A DNA stretch of 53,337 bases from Cryptosporidium bovis (GCA_009768925.2 VHIT02000022.1:1-53337); one strand, 5' to 3'; counted from the stretch's first letter, positions 29,353 through 39,166 are shown. The notes: generated from the sequence alone by a model not told the origin. Numbers and translations are program-made.

Positions 29353-31818
29353 ATGTTAAAGAATCAATTGAATTGTGTTTTTGGTGATCCAATTGAAAAA
29401 GATTTTAAGCCTTTGGTTTATGACCAAAATAGACAGAATAAAACTTCAATGTTGAAGTGGCCAAAAGTACAGAAAACAACACAAGAAATAAATAGGAATT
29501 CAAATATAGATAATCCAAAGTTATTGGAAATGGAGTTAAAACATTCATTGGTTAATGAAAATATGAATAATGTAGAATTGGGTGGTTTTGAAGTTGGTTT
29601 CAATAGGGAGTCAATAATAAAAAATGAAACAATGACAACAACAATAGAAAGAAGTTATAATGAAGTGCCAAAGTTTCTTATTTCATATTCAGATATTTAT
29701 CAGGATAATAACTCATCTCATGGATGCGGTTTAGACGATTTTGAGAATGTTGAATTTAATAACAAATTGTTGAGATCAAACAATAGCAACTCATCTACAA
29801 CACAACAGAATTACTGGGTAGGTAATGTTTTGGACCAAAATTTCCCAGTAATAAATTCAGGGAATACGTTTATAAATTCACTTTCCGGAACAGAGGCAGG
29901 TTCAGTTTTGAACAATAGCAGCCTAGTGCTTGAGGAGGATAATGGGATATTGGATTTGTTAACCCAAGCATTGAACAAGACATATTTAAGTGACGAAAAG
30001 AACGATAACTTGATGATGTGTAATGAAAATGTCAACAATTTGTTTTTGAATAATAATTCAAATTCAATAAGTGGTGAACGGAATATTGGTGTAATAAAAG
30101 AAACAAATAAATTAATTAGTGGTAAAAATGATATAAATATTTATGAGAATAACAATGAAAATGGTATGGGTAAAATGAGTCTCGTTGACAATTTGAACAA
30201 TAGTTTGGAGCAATCCTCAATTATTTGTGGTGATGCTAAAAATGTAGCCCAACACGTGTTAGGAATAAGGATATTCGCGAATACTGAGTCAATGAATAAA
30301 AAAAAACTCTCAAATATCCAACTAAATACTTTTGACTTGATTAACTTGTGCTCACAATTTGGAAATATATTAGATATATGTATTTGCAATGATGGGTATT
30401 ATATTACATATGAAACGAGAAACTCACTAGAGAAAGCTCTATCATCCCTCGAGAATTTGCAAATATCCGCAGAAGGGGATTTTATTCATGTGTTTTTGCA
30501 TCAAACATCAAATAATATGATAGGAGGTATAGGGAGATCAATGGATTTAACTAAAAATGAATGGGATGATGGTTTTAATTCATTAAATTATTCAGGGATT
30601 AAAGATATCACTAGCGTGAATAGTAGCAGTGACTCATTAAATTTGATTGATAACATGTCCATTTTGGGTAATAGCAATTGTGGGAATACGTCAACTTCAT
30701 TTTCTTCTACACTTTCAGCTAGTACTGGAATAAGTGCAGTAAGAACTCCTAATTCAGGATTGATGATTGGGAACTCAGTAGTAGGAACATCTCTAGGACC
30801 AGGCTCTCCTTGGAATAATTATGATAATCAACAAATTTCATCTTATGAGAATGATTTGTGGACGTCTTTATTGAATGATGGAATGAATTACAATATAAAT
30901 GACAATATTATTTTTCCTGACTCCTGTAATAAAAGTAATATTCGGCTGAATAAGAACCAGGATTACACTCAGAATAATAATATTGGCTTGAAAATTGACA
31001 TGGTAAATGAAATTGAAGTAAAAAACAATGCAAAAAATACGGTAAAATCAGATAATAGATTTAACACAATTAACAAAAGTTGTGAAAATGGTAGAATAAA
31101 TAAAGTTAATAATTCAGTTACATACTCATCTGTTGCAGGTTCAAATATCAATAAGAACGATTCAATAGATTTAAATCTAATATCGAATAGTGGTAATGTC
31201 GGACAAAAAGTAATCAAACCCTCTAAGTTATCAACAGATAAACCAAACTCAAAGGATAACAGTTCTGAGTTATTGGGAACAGAGAAAATGCAAATTTCTA
31301 CTTCTGTTAATTCATTAATGGATTCGCCATCTTCATCCTCTTCTTTGTTATCTTCTGGATCAAACAACTCAAACATTCAAAATTCTCAACCATTATTGAA
31401 GAAATACACGGCTAGATATGAAATACAAATTCCACCGGATAATCAATTTCAAATAGCGAGAAGAATAATCGGAACGAGAGGAGTTAACATGAAGAAAATA
31501 TTTAAATTAACACAGTCAAAATTGCGTTTAAGAGGAAAAGGATCTGGTTATTTAGAGGGATATAATAAACAAGAAGCTGATGAGCCTTTACATCTATGTA
31601 TATCTTCAACAGATTCTGAACAGTATAATAATGCCAAAAAATTGGTTGAAAAACTACTTTTAAAAATATATCAAGAATACGATGATTTTCTAATTTCAAA
31701 TAATGAAAGTCACAAATTGCTTAATCTCCAACTTAAGTATAAAGAAACAATGAGAACTAAACAAACTGGGAGTTCGGCTGGTAGTAACACAAATATTAAT
31801 CAAAGTAAGCACAAATGA
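29353..31818 (+). CDS. RNA-binding protein with RRM-like and KH domains, 821 aa
   Basis: Single exon. Most of the protein is Asn- and Ser-rich low complexity. Two folded parts can be seen. An RRM-like region at about 296-375 has ILGIRIF, FGNILDICICNDGYYITYETRNSLEKALSSLENL. A C-terminal KH domain at about 684-780 has YEIQIPPDNQFQIARRIIGTRGVNMKKI with the nucleic-acid-binding GTRG loop, followed by KLRLRGKGSGYLEGY and a C-terminal helix (NAKKLVEKLLLKIYQEY). The pairing suggests a cytoplasmic mRNA-binding regulator. Proteins of this KH type occur across Apicomplexa, but targets are unknown. The first ATG after a stop-rich leader was taken as the start. Confidence 0.75.
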   Translation: MLKNQLNCVFGDPIEKDFKPLVYDQNRQNKTSMLKWPKVQKTTQEINRNSNIDNPKLLEMELKHSLVNENMNNVELGGFEVGFNRESIIKNETMTTTIERSYNEVPKFLISYSDIYQDNNSSHGCGLDDFENVEFNNKLLRSNNSNSSTTQQNYWVGNVLDQNFPVINSGNTFINSLSGTEAGSVLNNSSLVLEEDNGILDLLTQALNKTYLSDEKNDNLMMCNENVNNLFLNNNSNSISGERNIGVIKETNKLISGKNDINIYENNNENGMGKMSLVDNLNNSLEQSSIICGDAKNVAQHVLGIRIFANTESMNKKKLSNIQLNTFDLINLCSQFGNILDICICNDGYYITYETRNSLEKALSSLENLQISAEGDFIHVFLHQTSNNMIGGIGRSMDLTKNEWDDGFNSLNYSGIKDITSVNSSSDSLNLIDNMSILGNSNCGNTSTSFSSTLSASTGISAVRTPNSGLMIGNSVVGTSLGPGSPWNNYDNQQISSYENDLWTSLLNDGMNYNINDNIIFPDSCNKSNIRLNKNQDYTQNNNIGLKIDMVNEIEVKNNAKNTVKSDNRFNTINKSCENGRINKVNNSVTYSSVAGSNINKNDSIDLNLISNSGNVGQKVIKPSKLSTDKPNSKDNSSELLGTEKMQISTSVNSLMDSPSSSSSLLSSGSNNSNIQNSQPLLKKYTARYEIQIPPDNQFQIARRIIGTRGVNMKKIFKLTQSKLRLRGKGSGYLEGYNKQEADEPLHLCISSTDSEQYNNAKKLVEKLLLKIYQEYDDFLISNNESHKLLNLQLKYKETMRTKQTGSSAGSNTNINQSKHK

Positions 31819-32183
31819 ATTAAAAAAATGAGTGATTTTTCAATGTAATGTTAATATTTGAAGATGGACTTGTAAAATTGAAGAACGAGATGTAAGATAT
31901 TATTTCATTAACGCTATGTGTACTTAATGATCATTGAAATAAGTAAGGCCAATTAATAAGGCAAAGTAAATTGAAAGCAAAAGTATTAGAGGCGTATTGT
32001 CGACCCTATTTATATACTTTTTTGGATAAGTTGTTTTTCGTAGTAAAAACGGAATATCAGAATTTAAATGATGATGAAATGAACTAAAAAAATATATGTA
32101 ATGACAAAAGTAAAGTTATTCTGAATATTAAAGTAATCATCACAATTTAGGTAAAAGGAACTAAGAAAGAAAAAAAACTCAAC
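31819..32183. other. Convergent 3' region KH/RAD16
   Basis: AT-rich sequence between two convergent stops. No open frame, and no RNA seen. Confidence 0.5.
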
Positions 32184-35100
32184 TCAGTTTTGAAACAGGA
32201 ATTTGAGATCGTCAGAGTTCAATTTATTTAATGCATTGTTTGAGGCACCAACTGTTCCATCGAAAACGAGTTGTTTTTTTTCCTGTAATTGGAACATTCT
32301 TTCCTCAATTGTGTCTTTTGTAATGAACCTGATTGCCATAACCTTCTTTTTTTGACCAATTCTATGAGCTCTTTGAAAGGCTTGTAATTCAACAGCAGGA
32401 TTCCACCAAGGATCAAGTAAAAATACATAATTAGCAACCTGCAAATTAAGACCTTCGCCACCTGCCTTTAAACTTATCAATATAATTTTCAAATCAGGAA
32501 ATTTATTGAATGAATATAATATACTGTTTCTTTGCAAAATAGACATTGACCCAGCAAGCATTACACAACCAATATTAGATTTTTTAAGTCTATATGACAC
32601 CAAGTCAAGCATGTTAGTGAATTGTGAGAAAACAATGCCTTTGGATTCTGGATCTTCATTCATCATTCTATTAATTTCCTCTATTAATCTATCTATTTTT
32701 GTTGAACTCTCAAATCCTTGTGTTTTAATCTGTCTAATTATGTTTTTGTTTCTAACAGAAGTTAGTATGTCATCTTCTTTTTCTTCATTGCTTAAAGAAG
32801 TACTCTCAACGCTTGAATTACCTATTATTCCCATTTTTTTTGCCATTTCTAGTCTCTCTAAATCCCTTTCAATTTGCATTTCTTGATTTTCAGACTCCAA
32901 ATTATCACTAGTATCATTCTCTTCGTCACTCAAAGATGAATTTTTATTGTTGTTCAAAATGTTATTAAAGTCGATTGTTAAAGGAACATAACATACAGGA
33001 CAACCTAAAACTCCAATCATGCTTGACTCATTTTCCATATTGCTATCAGTTATACATTCCTCAAATTGAGGAGCCTGTTCCACATATTCTTTAATGCATT
33101 TGATATGGAACCCATGTTTACACTTACTCGTTACTCTTTGGTCTAGTGTAACATTGTCCATGCATATATAACATAAATCTTCATTATTAGAGGCTCTGCT
33201 TTTAGAGGGGATCAGTTTGTCTTTTTTTCTGGTGTTTTCTTCACAGTCTGTATCTTCATTATGCTCACTATCGTTGCTACAAAATGAAGTCGTTTTTTGT
33301 TCATCTTCATTTCCATAAAGGTCTTCCCTTGTGTTAAATTTACCATATACAATTAAATACGGATGGTCTACAGCTTGTCTTAAGCGACTAATTAAATCAA
33401 AAACATGAGCATAATTGTGCAGAACTGTCCCTTGATTTACAAATGTGTCAAATTTTATTTTTGATCTTTGGTAAATAGATGTATAAAAGTCTTTTTCTGG
33501 TGGAGATAATTCGTTATACAGTACTTTGATCTCTAGAGGTGGTAATTTAACATCTTCTTGACGTTGAACTTTTGTTCTTCTAAGTAATACTCTATCCAAC
33601 ACATCATTTTTGAGCCTTTTTAAAGCTTCGGAACCTTCTCCTGAAAAACCATAACGTTTTATTGGATTTATTATCATCTTATTGAAAAATGAATAGTGGC
33701 ACGACCTTGCATGCTGACACTTAGAACAGTATTTCATATGTGAAACATAATTTAATTGACGACAATTACAGTCATTTTTTTGACAAAAGTAATATGCATA
33801 TGGATGATATCCTATAAATCTAACCAATGAATATAATTCACCCACTCTGTTTTGAAGTGGAGTTCCTGTTAAACACCACTTGGTTCCTATACAAGTAAGT
33901 GAGAATATTGCTTTCGCTGTAGACGTTGTTCTTGCTTTAATTCTATGTGCCTCGTCTAATACTATACGATACCATTTTCTTTCAAATATTCCTGAATATT
34001 CCTTTAATTTATTAATGATTTCTTCTTCTTCAAGTTCTATGTCTTCGTCATTATACTCTTCGTTCTCAACCTCAATTATATGATTGTCATTGTCATCATT
34101 ATAGTCATATTCGTCATCGCTTTCTGATTTTTTTTTGTTTGCTCTTTTTTTTAAACCTGTCCTACTAACCTTGTGATCATTATATTCAAAATCGTCATCG
34201 CTCACATCAATATCAATTTCATCCTCTACTTCGTAATCATCATCATCATCTTCATAGTAATCGTATTCATCTTTATTTTTGCTCATTTTTCTTTTTTTTG
34301 TTGTATTATTGTTTTTTCTACTCATTGTTTTTGACTTGTTACGTTTAGTCTCAGACTTGATGGTTTTTGGATTAGAGTCATCTTTTATACCAAATACATT
34401 TGAAATTTGGTCAATAATTTCATCTTTTTTTTGTTTCTTTGAATTATTACTAAGCACAATGAGGTCGTTTAATATATTTTCGTTTAATGAAAATTTGTTC
34501 ATCAAGTGGTCTTTACTAGCTTCAATATTTGATAGAAATTCTTTTATTGATTTTAAGGTTTCTTTTTTAAGTGGTAATCCAATTCCACCCCATTCAAAAA
34601 ATGCTTTAATGTTCTCTTTTTTGTCAATGGGATCAATTTTGATTTTTTTCTTAACAGCAGCCATATCTTTGGGAATAACAGTTGATTTATCACTAGTGTC
34701 CACTTCCTCCTCTTTAACTTGTTTTGAATCATAATTGTTGCCTTTTTTTATATTAACACGTTTTCTACTCACGAACCAAGGTATAGAAGATGACAGAGAC
34801 TCATCATCTAGTAAATCAGCCTTTGCTAGTATTTCCCTGTACACATTGCTTATTGTGGGGAGACTCTTTGCAATTTCTTCCAATTGCTTGGCCTTGTCAA
34901 CACCATCTTCAAGCCCTATTTTTAATGTATTCATTGCCTTTTTTAACCCATCGCTTTTTCTTTCAGTTAGTGCTTGCTTAGCTGTTCTTCTCGCATTTGG
35001 ACCACAAAAATACCTTAAATGCAACCTCAAATTTCTTTTTAGAAACGATCTATCGCAATATTGACATTTATATTTGAAACTTGAAGATACTTTCCTATAT

Positions 35101-36041
35101 TCTGCTTCTAGTGTTGGATACGTTGTAATTACAACATCAGCTTGATCAATGTCAACTCCATATTCTTGATTGTTGTTCTTAAGCTTATTTCTATTTGAGC
35201 CGTGATATACGTGAACTTTAAGAGACCCTGGTTTCGTGAATCTCTCTATTTCTTGTTTCCACTGAAGCACTGCTGCAACTGGTGCTATTACTAAATTTTT
35301 ACCTGTCGATACTTTTTTCTTTTTATCATTAACATTTTCGTCTGTTATCGGCGGTATATCGTGTTCCAAAAATAATGAAATTGTTTGAATCGTTTTTCCC
35401 ATACCCATTTCATCTGCAAGTATTCCACCTCTTGCTATGGAATTCTCCTGGTTGCACATCCATTCAAGTCCTTCTTTTTGGAACTGAAGTAAGTCGTAAG
35501 TTAGGTTAATTGGAGTTGGACGGCTATTTACAACAGTTCTATTTATTAAATCATCTGAGCTATTTATTGTGTATTCGTTACTTTGTGTTATTTCTTCTTT
35601 TGCAGATAATTCAACTATTTCATCTTTGATTCCTATTGACAATGTATCCCAACCATAAATAGTGTCAGACAGCCTGTTTTCTATTTCGTCTGAATTGGAA
35701 TTGTATCCTTGAATTATTTTTTTAAAGAATTTTTGTGAGCATGGATTTATATGATTCCATCTATTTATTATACCATAAACCCCTCTTCTATCATATTCCG
35801 GCACTCCTATTCTATATTCACCTCTACTGATTACTTTGCCACATACGCTACATCTTGATATATTGCTAGGTGTTACTACTACTACTAATAGTTTTTGTAC
35901 TATAATCTCTCTTTGTTCTTTCCCCAAATCATTTATCATTAACTTTGGTACCCACTCTTTTATTTTCGGCTCCCAATATGCGTCATTTATTAAAACTAAC
36001 GGTTTTCTCTTAGTTAACGCACTTAAATCCAGATCTGTCAT
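32184..36041 (-). CDS. RAD16: RAD16-like SNF2 ATPase with RING finger, 1285 aa
   Basis: Single exon. RAD16-type proteins are DNA-dependent ATPases and ubiquitin ligases of global-genome excision repair. Order of parts: a PARP-type-like zinc finger near the N-terminus (Cys64, Cys67, His97, Cys101); SNF2 motif I DEMGMGKT at 210-217; a C-x2-C-x11-H-x4-C finger at 326-346 placed inside the helicase; a long charged, Asp/Glu-rich insertion of roughly 360 residues; the DEAH box with TGTPLQNRVGELYSL; a RING finger (CYICMD, CKHGFHIKCI, CPVC) at about 955-1020; and helicase C with FSQFTNMLDLV, SLKAGGEGLNLQ and QAFQRAHRIGQ. A RING within the SNF2 fold is the RAD5/RAD16 hallmark. No HIRAN domain is seen, favouring RAD16 over RAD5. 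Confidence 0.88.
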   Translation of the reverse strand: MTDLDLSALTKRKPLVLINDAYWEPKIKEWVPKLMINDLGKEQREIIVQKLLVVVVTPSNISRCSVCGKVISRGEYRIGVPEYDRRGVYGIINRWNHINPCSQKFFKKIIQGYNSNSDEIENRLSDTIYGWDTLSIGIKDEIVELSAKEEITQSNEYTINSSDDLINRTVVNSRPTPINLTYDLLQFQKEGLEWMCNQENSIARGGILADEMGMGKTIQTISLFLEHDIPPITDENVNDKKKKVSTGKNLVIAPVAAVLQWKQEIERFTKPGSLKVHVYHGSNRNKLKNNNQEYGVDIDQADVVITTYPTLEAEYRKVSSSFKYKCQYCDRSFLKRNLRLHLRYFCGPNARRTAKQALTERKSDGLKKAMNTLKIGLEDGVDKAKQLEEIAKSLPTISNVYREILAKADLLDDESLSSSIPWFVSRKRVNIKKGNNYDSKQVKEEEVDTSDKSTVIPKDMAAVKKKIKIDPIDKKENIKAFFEWGGIGLPLKKETLKSIKEFLSNIEASKDHLMNKFSLNENILNDLIVLSNNSKKQKKDEIIDQISNVFGIKDDSNPKTIKSETKRNKSKTMSRKNNNTTKKRKMSKNKDEYDYYEDDDDDYEVEDEIDIDVSDDDFEYNDHKVSRTGLKKRANKKKSESDDEYDYNDDNDNHIIEVENEEYNDEDIELEEEEIINKLKEYSGIFERKWYRIVLDEAHRIKARTTSTAKAIFSLTCIGTKWCLTGTPLQNRVGELYSLVRFIGYHPYAYYFCQKNDCNCRQLNYVSHMKYCSKCQHARSCHYSFFNKMIINPIKRYGFSGEGSEALKRLKNDVLDRVLLRRTKVQRQEDVKLPPLEIKVLYNELSPPEKDFYTSIYQRSKIKFDTFVNQGTVLHNYAHVFDLISRLRQAVDHPYLIVYGKFNTREDLYGNEDEQKTTSFCSNDSEHNEDTDCEENTRKKDKLIPSKSRASNNEDLCYICMDNVTLDQRVTSKCKHGFHIKCIKEYVEQAPQFEECITDSNMENESSMIGVLGCPVCYVPLTIDFNNILNNNKNSSLSDEENDTSDNLESENQEMQIERDLERLEMAKKMGIIGNSSVESTSLSNEEKEDDILTSVRNKNIIRQIKTQGFESSTKIDRLIEEINRMMNEDPESKGIVFSQFTNMLDLVSYRLKKSNIGCVMLAGSMSILQRNSILYSFNKFPDLKIILISLKAGGEGLNLQVANYVFLLDPWWNPAVELQAFQRAHRIGQKKKVMAIRFITKDTIEERMFQLQEKKQLVFDGTVGASNNALNKLNSDDLKFLFQN

Positions 36042-36346
36042 TGTTTAAAAAAAATGTTAATTTACTAAAAGAACAACTTTTTGATAATTTTAAAAAAAGT
36101 TTATACTTTACGTTTATTCCGGTAAATTTTTTTCTCCAAGCTGCACGACATTGAAATTAGGTCTCCTAAAAAAATTATGCTACAAGGCAAAAATAGACAA
36201 TTGCATGCACATAAATAGTTATTTAATAACTAACACTAGGAATAAAGATATAATACGGAAAAGAATAGTCGATAAACCAAAGATAAATAAACAAATTTAG
36301 AATTGGTAATTTAACATATAAAAAGTAAAAAAAAGTCAGTTTAAGA
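36042..36346. other. Intergenic region RAD16/PRP31 with TGCATGCA
   Basis: About 300 bp between tandem minus-strand genes, holding a TGCATGCA at 36202-36209 and otherwise AT-rich. Confidence 0.5.
36202..36209. promoter_or_regulatory. TGCATGCA, candidate ApiAP2 site
   Basis: Exact palindrome 160 bp upstream of the RAD16-like start on the minus strand. Confidence 0.4.
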
Positions 36347-37700
36347 CTAGAAAACCATTCCTTGATAAGGGGTGAAAGATATAGTACTGGAATTCCCATT
36401 CCTAGTATCATTAGAATTGACTGATTTTCCATTTGAAATTTTTATCTTCTTAAAACTGATATTTTTAATTCTGCCTCTACCTTCCACTTTGGACAACATT
36501 CCAAGTCCAATGGTTTTTCCATCAACAGTGTATTCTTCCTCTTCTTCACCAAATTTTACTCTGTTCATTTCTTTTCTAGTTTGAGTTTGCTTGAATTTTT
36601 CTTTTATCTTTCTAATCCTCCTTCCACCTCTTTTAGATTTTGGAAAGTCTTTTGGAACTGGCAGTGGTTTTTTTAAGGGTTTTTGAGGAGGCTCCTGAAC
36701 TTTTTCTAACATGTTAACTATATAATTTCTTAATTTTTCACCGTGATGGGAATTTTTATCACAAGAGGTCAAGTCAATTCTAGCACAAAGCCCACATTTT
36801 GAGGATAAGAGTCTAATTGCTTTTTTTTTGTGGATTTCTGGAACATTTTTAATAATATCACATTGGGAAATTGTACTTTGTAAGAGTTCTATTCTAACAG
36901 GACCTGTGGAGAAGTGGCCATTCGCTTTATTATTTCTATTACTACCCAGTACCATTATATTTTGAGAAGGCATTTCCGCCAAATTTCTAAGTCCTCCAGA
37001 TTTGCATAACAATATTGCACTTATTTCTGGACCTACTAATGCAGATAAGTTGGGTGTTATCCTATTTACTTGTTCCTGTAAAAAACCTAGAAGGACATTT
37101 TTTCCGTTGAGTATTTCCTTGGAATATTTGATGCATTCAAATATAGAGTCGTAAGCCTCTTTATTAGGTACACTTCTTTTATTTGCGCTTAATGATATTG
37201 TTATTGTCATGATTGTCGAGTTTGGAAGAATGTCGTCTAATTTAACACCTGAGATGGTATTTTTAGTTATAATTCTCCCAACGACTTCCAAGTAATCCAT
37301 CTGATTGATTATAATACTAGATAATTCTGGAAAGTAGTCTTTATACAATAATTTTACTTTTTCATATTTTTTTTCTATCTTCTTGTCTACTAGAGAAATC
37401 ATGTCAATTATCTCCTGAAATAGCGAATATATCTCATTCAAATTATCATCACCCATGTAGGTATCTTCTTTTAAACCACAATGGCATCTGCCTAACTTTA
37501 TTAATCTTTCGATTTCCTCTTTAATATCATCGTCGCTCAGCTCCTCATTATCTGGAAAATTATGGTTGCTCGGTGAAGCGTTTTCAATTTCAGATAAATC
37601 TCTAAGCAGTAATTCTTGTAATGAACTCTTTATACCGAAACAAGAGAATTAACATATTTTGAGTCAATAAACAAGTATATATATATTCAAAACTTACCAT
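36347..37700 (-). CDS. PRP31: PRP31, U4/U6 snRNP protein, 427 aa
   Basis: Exon 1 codes only the start codon (37700-37698, ATG followed by GTAAGT); exon 2 is 37627-36347 with an AAAG acceptor. The join gives M-SSLQELLLRDLSE, which matches the MSLADELLADLEE start of human PRPF31 and supports the model. PRP31 bridges U4 and U6 via the 15.5K protein in the tri-snRNP. The Nop domain is clear: NVLLGFLQEQVNRITPNLSALVGPEISAILL, GGLRNLAEMPSQNIMVLG, IKNVPEIHKKKAIRLLSSKCGLCARID. The C-terminal PRP31 part has KRGGRRIRKIKEKFKQT, MNRVKFGE, GLGMLSK and SFTPYQGMVF, the last matching the human FTPLQGLEI. It is somewhat shorter than human (499 aa). Confidence 0.92.
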
Positions 37701-37860
37701 ATCGAGGATAATATTCAGTGAAATTATATATATCCACTAAAACATGTATAGCAATATATTAAAATAGTTAAAATGCTACTCTACACTTTTCTTATTGTAA
37801 TTTACACCTTTACTTCATTGCAAACTTGAATTTTGTTAAAAAACCTAAATATAATTTAAA

Positions 37861-38694
37861 CTAACCGCCATCTTTCTTTTTTTTCTTTCTAGATACAAGT
37901 TTACTTTTTAAACGTAATAGTTTATGTTTTTTCCACGAATTAAATAATCTAGAGTTCTTGTTTCTCATAGTAAGGGCGATTTTACCTCTCTGTATAAGTT
38001 CATCTTGTATAGTTGTGTAATTGTTGAAAACAGCGTCAGATTCGCTTCTAGAAATATATTCAATATTTTCCGTGGCAACTGCGTTCTCAATGTGATTTTT
38101 TTCTACGTATGAACTATCAAAGACAGTGAATATATTTTCGGAAGGGGAGATTACATGACCTAAATCCTCATCTTGGCCAAAAAACTCAAAACTGGAACTA
38201 CTAGTGCCATGTGAATCTTTTTTATCATTTAATTCATTAGGGTTATTATTGCTCAAATTTGGCAGACTTTTTACCTTATTTGAATTTGAACCCAAAATTG
38301 ACTTTGTAACAGAATCGAGTTTAATTGTATTCACATAAAGCCTACTGAATATAGAGAACAGCGAAAAGGCAAGAGAAAGGTGAAACCCATGTGCAATTAG
38401 TCTAGATATTGATATACCTGCATCTTTCAAATCCCATTTGATCCTTCTTGATATCCTGGAAAGATCTTTGACATTTAATCCAAATATTTCAGGGTTCTCT
38501 GTTGAGGTTTTATTGAAAAACGTCTCATGATAGGCTGTAATAAATAACTTTAAATCTCTATTTGTTCTGAAAACACTCCTAAAGTGTCCGAGCCTTCCGT
38601 GTTGATTTTTAAATTTGTAAATCAATCTGTTTAACAGACTATGTTCCTGCACGTAAAGATTGTAGAATTCGTTTATTTTTTCACTTTCACCCAT
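37861..38694 (-). CDS. RMP1/NEPRO-like protein, 277 aa
   Basis: The first ATG in frame is at 38694; the open frame extends to 38760 but without ATG. The N-terminal half has EHSLLNRLIYKFKNQHGRLGHFRSVFRTNRDLKLF, which fits the LLNHRNKNQHR...WY..F..M.R. pattern of yeast RMP1, an RNase MRP-specific subunit, and the related NEPRO nucleolar family. A second conserved-looking block (RIKWDLKDAGISISRLIAHGFHLSLAFSLFSIFSRLYV) matches the RMP1 later helix. An Asn/Ser linker follows, and the C-terminus is Lys/Arg-rich (KLVSRKKKKKDGG), as in nucleolar proteins. The family call rests on one motif plus layout. The role would be rRNA precursor processing. Confidence 0.6.
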   Translation of the reverse strand: MGESEKINEFYNLYVQEHSLLNRLIYKFKNQHGRLGHFRSVFRTNRDLKLFITAYHETFFNKTSTENPEIFGLNVKDLSRISRRIKWDLKDAGISISRLIAHGFHLSLAFSLFSIFSRLYVNTIKLDSVTKSILGSNSNKVKSLPNLSNNNPNELNDKKDSHGTSSSSFEFFGQDEDLGHVISPSENIFTVFDSSYVEKNHIENAVATENIEYISRSESDAVFNNYTTIQDELIQRGKIALTMRNKNSRLFNSWKKHKLLRLKSKLVSRKKKKKDGG

Positions 38695-38739
38695 TTTGGT
38701 AAATAGTACGACTTTGACGAGACCATTTTCTGCATTTAT

Positions 38740-38747
38740 AGGCGCCA
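38740..38747. promoter_or_regulatory. AGGCGCCA, E2F-like site in a 98-bp divergent promoter
   Basis: Lies in the middle of the 98 bp between the starts of the RMP1-like gene (38694, minus) and the small acidic gene (38793, plus), so one site may serve both. One base differs from TGGCGCCA. Confidence 0.5.
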
Positions 38748-38792
38748 CAATTGAAATCTAATTTTGAATATTCGGTAAAAGGTGGACAAAAA

Positions 38793-39134
38793 ATGACAAG
38801 AAAGAGAAGAACTGATTCAGGCGATGATAGTGACGAGACTGAAGAGAGTTTAAATATAGAAGAATGGAAAAAGGATTTTTTCAAAGATTCAGAAGAAACA
38901 CAGAAAAACGGTAACTCTTTTGAAAAAGACCAAAATTATGCTGGCGAAGAAGAATTAGAATTACTTGAAATGATGGATCCTGATGCATTCGACAGAATAC
39001 CTATGATATATGAGGAGAAAGATCCCGAATTCATTGAAGAGAATTGGAAAGAAACCAGGCAATACCTAACTCAAGATTATATTAAAAAGTCAAAATCAGC
39101 AAATAGAAAGCTTAAAAACAGAGCGTTTAGTTAG
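38793..39134 (+). CDS. Small acidic protein, 113 aa, unknown
   Basis: Starts at ATG 38793. An N-terminal basic patch (TRKRRTDSG) precedes an acidic first half (DDSDETEES, GEEELELLEMMDPDAFD) and a helical C-terminus rich in Lys, Arg and Tyr (ENWKETRQYLTQDYIKKSKSANRKLKNRAFS). No family was recognised. The composition and the divergent promoter shared with an RMP1-like gene hint at a nuclear or nucleolar role; that is inference. It converges with MMS19, 32 bp away. Confidence 0.7.
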   Translation: MTRKRRTDSGDDSDETEESLNIEEWKKDFFKDSEETQKNGNSFEKDQNYAGEEELELLEMMDPDAFDRIPMIYEEKDPEFIEENWKETRQYLTQDYIKKSKSANRKLKNRAFS

Positions 39135-39166
39135 GAATCATAGTTTAAGTTGTGACTATTTATATA

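Noticed and set aside
34279-35064. Two plus-strand ORFs of 151 and 109 codons inside the RAD16-like gene
   Set aside because: Antisense shadows of the low-complexity charged coding region; no independent features.
38695-38748. N-terminal extension of the RMP1-like gene from a GTG codon
   Set aside because: No ATG in the extension, and it would overlap the E2F-like promoter site. The ATG at 38694 is preferred.
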